Part shown: positions 7,300 through 8,045 of the stretch, piece after piece
Layout of the letters: each line of letters opens with the position of its first letter
Numbering within the stretch: position 1 is the stretch's first letter
Assembly: GCA_964615585.1 (NCBI GenBank)
Contig: CAZTNS010000135.1
Coordinates: 1-8,045 of the forward strand
Source of the DNA: JAQIBY01 sp964615585
GTDB taxonomy: Bacteria; Bacteroidota; Bacteroidia; Bacteroidales; ML635J-15
Direction of reading: 5' to 3'
DNA length: 8,045 nt
Position numbers and translations under genes: made by a program
The notes under the pieces: generated by a model
Told to the model about the DNA's origin: nothing
Databases searched by the model: none
Seen by the model: only the letters and a program-made list of their open reading frames with translations

Positions 7300-7313
7300 T
7301 TTACACCTGTAAA
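7300..7313. repeat. Small palindrome TTTACA-CC-TGTAAA
   Basis: A perfect 6-bp inverted repeat with a two-base centre, 11 bases after the fmt stop codon. It has the shape of a dimeric operator, but no promoter or gene that it would control is recognised, and such a short palindrome could occur by chance. Confidence 0.25.
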
Positions 7314-7365
7314 TATAGTCCCATACATAAATTAACGTTTATTTAAGGATTTATTTTGTGAATTA

Positions 7366-7397
7366 TTTGGTTAAAAACAGACATCTTACAATATTTG
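7366..7397 (+). promoter_or_regulatory. Possible promoter in the fmt-terminator interval
   Basis: TTTG at 7366-7369, 20 bases of spacing, then AATATTTG at 7390-7397, which differs from TAnnTTTG only at the first base. A transcript from it would start near 7404 and end at the terminator 7481-7514. Confidence 0.35.
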
Positions 7398-7403
7398 CCA
7401 TCG

Positions 7404-7514
7404 CAATGGCGTTATAATTATGTTTTCACGCCAAAGTGGAAGCAAAAGTTGTAATGGTTAAGTTAGTTTTAATTGGTTTTCCAGGCATCCTACAAGGGTG
7501 CCTGGTTTTTTTTT
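7404..7514 (+). ncRNA. Candidate small RNA between fmt and its terminator
   Basis: This is a tentative call. The interval from fmt to the terminator is 192 bases, long for a simple 3' UTR, and holds a promoter-like sequence (7366-7397) ahead of a strong terminator. The transcript would be about 110 nt. A short hairpin, GCCAT/ATGGC at 7397-7410, overlaps its beginning. The only ATG frame of note inside (7430-7471) encodes 13 residues, which I do not consider a gene. No known RNA family was recognised. The alternative is an ordinary 3' UTR of the fmt operon. Confidence 0.25.
7481..7514 (+). terminator. Intrinsic terminator downstream of fmt
   Basis: CCAGGCATCC (7481-7490) pairs with GGGTGCCTGG (7496-7505) across ten pairs, one of them T-G, with a TACAA loop. 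It is followed by nine T at 7506-7514. On the minus strand there is no equivalent T-run, so it acts on plus-strand transcripts. It probably ends the permease-to-fmt operon. Confidence 0.9.
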
Positions 7515-7839
7515 GCCGTTGTATCATCCTGATCCTAACGGGGATAAGTTTACCCTGAAGGGAACTACATTAGGGCCACAACCAAAAATGTAAAATCTGT
7601 GCCACTAAAACACACTTGTATTGAGCTTCGATAGCTACCGGAGCCTTATAAAAGCACCAAATCCCACAAAAAAAAATATGCATCAATACCTCAGGATATA
7701 TAGAAGATTGGAAAAAAATAGTTCATGCTGCTTGTCTGGGAAATAAAGCCCTCTGTTCTGGATTGTTGTTGGAAAAAGTATATGGGATTTGCTTGTGTCA
7801 TAAACTATGTAAAATGGGATTAATGGTGGTACACCAAAT
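7515..7839. other. Intergenic region without a recognisable gene
   Basis: No start-to-stop frame with coding character was found on either strand. The plus strand has one open stretch of 65 codons (7652-7846), but with no early start codon and no recognised motif. An imperfect, loopless palindrome (GCTTCGATAG/CTACCGGAGC, 7625-7644) lies in the middle. If the group II intron call is right, the bases next to 7840 are its 3' flanking exon, read on the minus strand. Confidence 0.5.
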
Positions 7840-7909
7840 ATCCGGGTAGAGAGGTTCGTTACCTCCCCGCTCCCACTGTCCGCACAAGCGGATTTCCCGC
7901 ATGCGGCTC
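7840..7909 (-). mobile_element. 3' end of a group II intron (domains V and VI)
   Basis: Read on the minus strand, 7909-7877 has the plan of domain V. It starts GAGCCGCAT with the AGC catalytic triad (7908-7906). An upper stem GCGG/CCGC is capped by GAAAT. A two-base TT bulge (7887-7886) lies on the 3' strand, and then GTGCGG pairs with CCGCAT. A domain VI-like hairpin follows: GGGGAGGT (7868-7861) with ACCTCTCT (7855-7848), an AACGA loop, and an unpaired A at 7847 flanked by a lower GGG/CCC stem. From that A, seven bases lead to an AT ending at 7840, matching the usual branch-point-to-splice-site distance and an AY 3' end. The base of domain V is imperfect (G-A and A-C oppositions where G-U and A-U are usual), so the intron may be diverged or decayed. 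The rest, including domains I-III, lies beyond the window. Confidence 0.6.
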
Positions 7910-7953
7910 CTTATCACACTCATTTATCAATCAGGTGCAGACTGAAGATATGG

Positions 7954-8045
7954 TTATTCATCATTTAACTCGCTGGCTAAAAGTGCGCCCTTATTAAGGA
8001 GCATTTCTCTGACTTCTTTTCTGCTTACCCCTTTGTACTCAGTTT
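7954..8045 (-). CDS. C-terminal end of an ORF, possibly the intron-encoded protein
   Basis: Only the last 29 codons are inside the window, running from the right edge to a TAA at 7954-7956. The peptide includes YKGVSRKEVREMLLNKG and ends ASELNDE. It is charged, helix-like and compositionally coding. The stop lies 44 nt upstream of the putative domain V, which is where reverse transcriptase/maturase ORFs of group II introns (in domain IV) normally end. The S-R-K-E-V-x-E-M-L-L segment vaguely resembles the stretch before the HNH zinc motif in some intron proteins, but no Cys or His follows, so an HNH domain is missing. Identity cannot be settled from 29 residues; an unrelated gene is possible. 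Confidence 0.35.
   Translation of the reverse strand, partial: TEYKGVSRKEVREMLLNKGALLASELNDE

Noticed and set aside
7652..7849. 65-codon open stretch on the plus strand in the gene-free region
   Set aside because: It has no early start codon, no ribosome binding site and no family resemblance, and it runs into the opposite-strand intron end.

Overview
The window reads as a chromosomal segment of a Bacteroidota (Bacteroidetes) bacterium. The evidence is a TTTG-N19-TAnnTTTG promoter of the type used by the Bacteroidota primary sigma factor, mostly absent Shine-Dalgarno sequences, low GC, a START-like (AHSA1-related) small protein typical of that phylum, an LptF/LptG permease with a long extra charged loop, and fused RibBA. 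No species can be named from the sequence alone.

Layout. Positions 1-173 hold no gene but are packed with inverted repeats, including a 22-bp perfect stem and a hairpin that should terminate the tRNA transcript. A tRNA-Met(CAT) gene lies at 174-247 on the minus strand with its own promoter at 281-311. From 373 onward everything is on the plus strand: a START-like protein (373-756), an LptF/LptG permease (834-2679, interrupted by 100 N of assembly gap at 1911-2010), a GT4-type glycosyltransferase (2720-3937), a membrane GT2 glycosyltransferase (3934-5106), ribBA (5075-6334) and fmt (6338-7288). Spacing from the permease to fmt is tight (40 bp, 4-bp overlap, 32-bp overlap, 3 bp), so these five genes look like one operon; a -7 element lies just before the permease. 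A strong intrinsic terminator at 7481-7514 probably ends it.

Gene roles. The permease would help move lipopolysaccharide from the inner membrane to the outer membrane. The two glycosyltransferases sit directly behind it and probably build a surface glycan. RibBA makes both riboflavin precursors, and Fmt formylates the initiator Met-tRNA. The two glycosyltransferases are partly more AT-rich than ribBA and may be a lineage-specific insertion in a more conserved permease-ribBA neighbourhood.

The last 757 bases (7289-8045) contain no complete protein gene. Between fmt and the terminator there is a possible small RNA. At 7840-7909 on the minus strand there is what looks like the 3' end of a group II intron (domains V and VI), with the last 29 codons of an open reading frame ending 44 nt upstream of it; the rest of the intron lies outside the window. 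The most unusual items are this intron end, the hairpin cluster beside the tRNA, and the assembly gap in the permease's charged loop. I do not see convincing evidence of a new multi-gene system.
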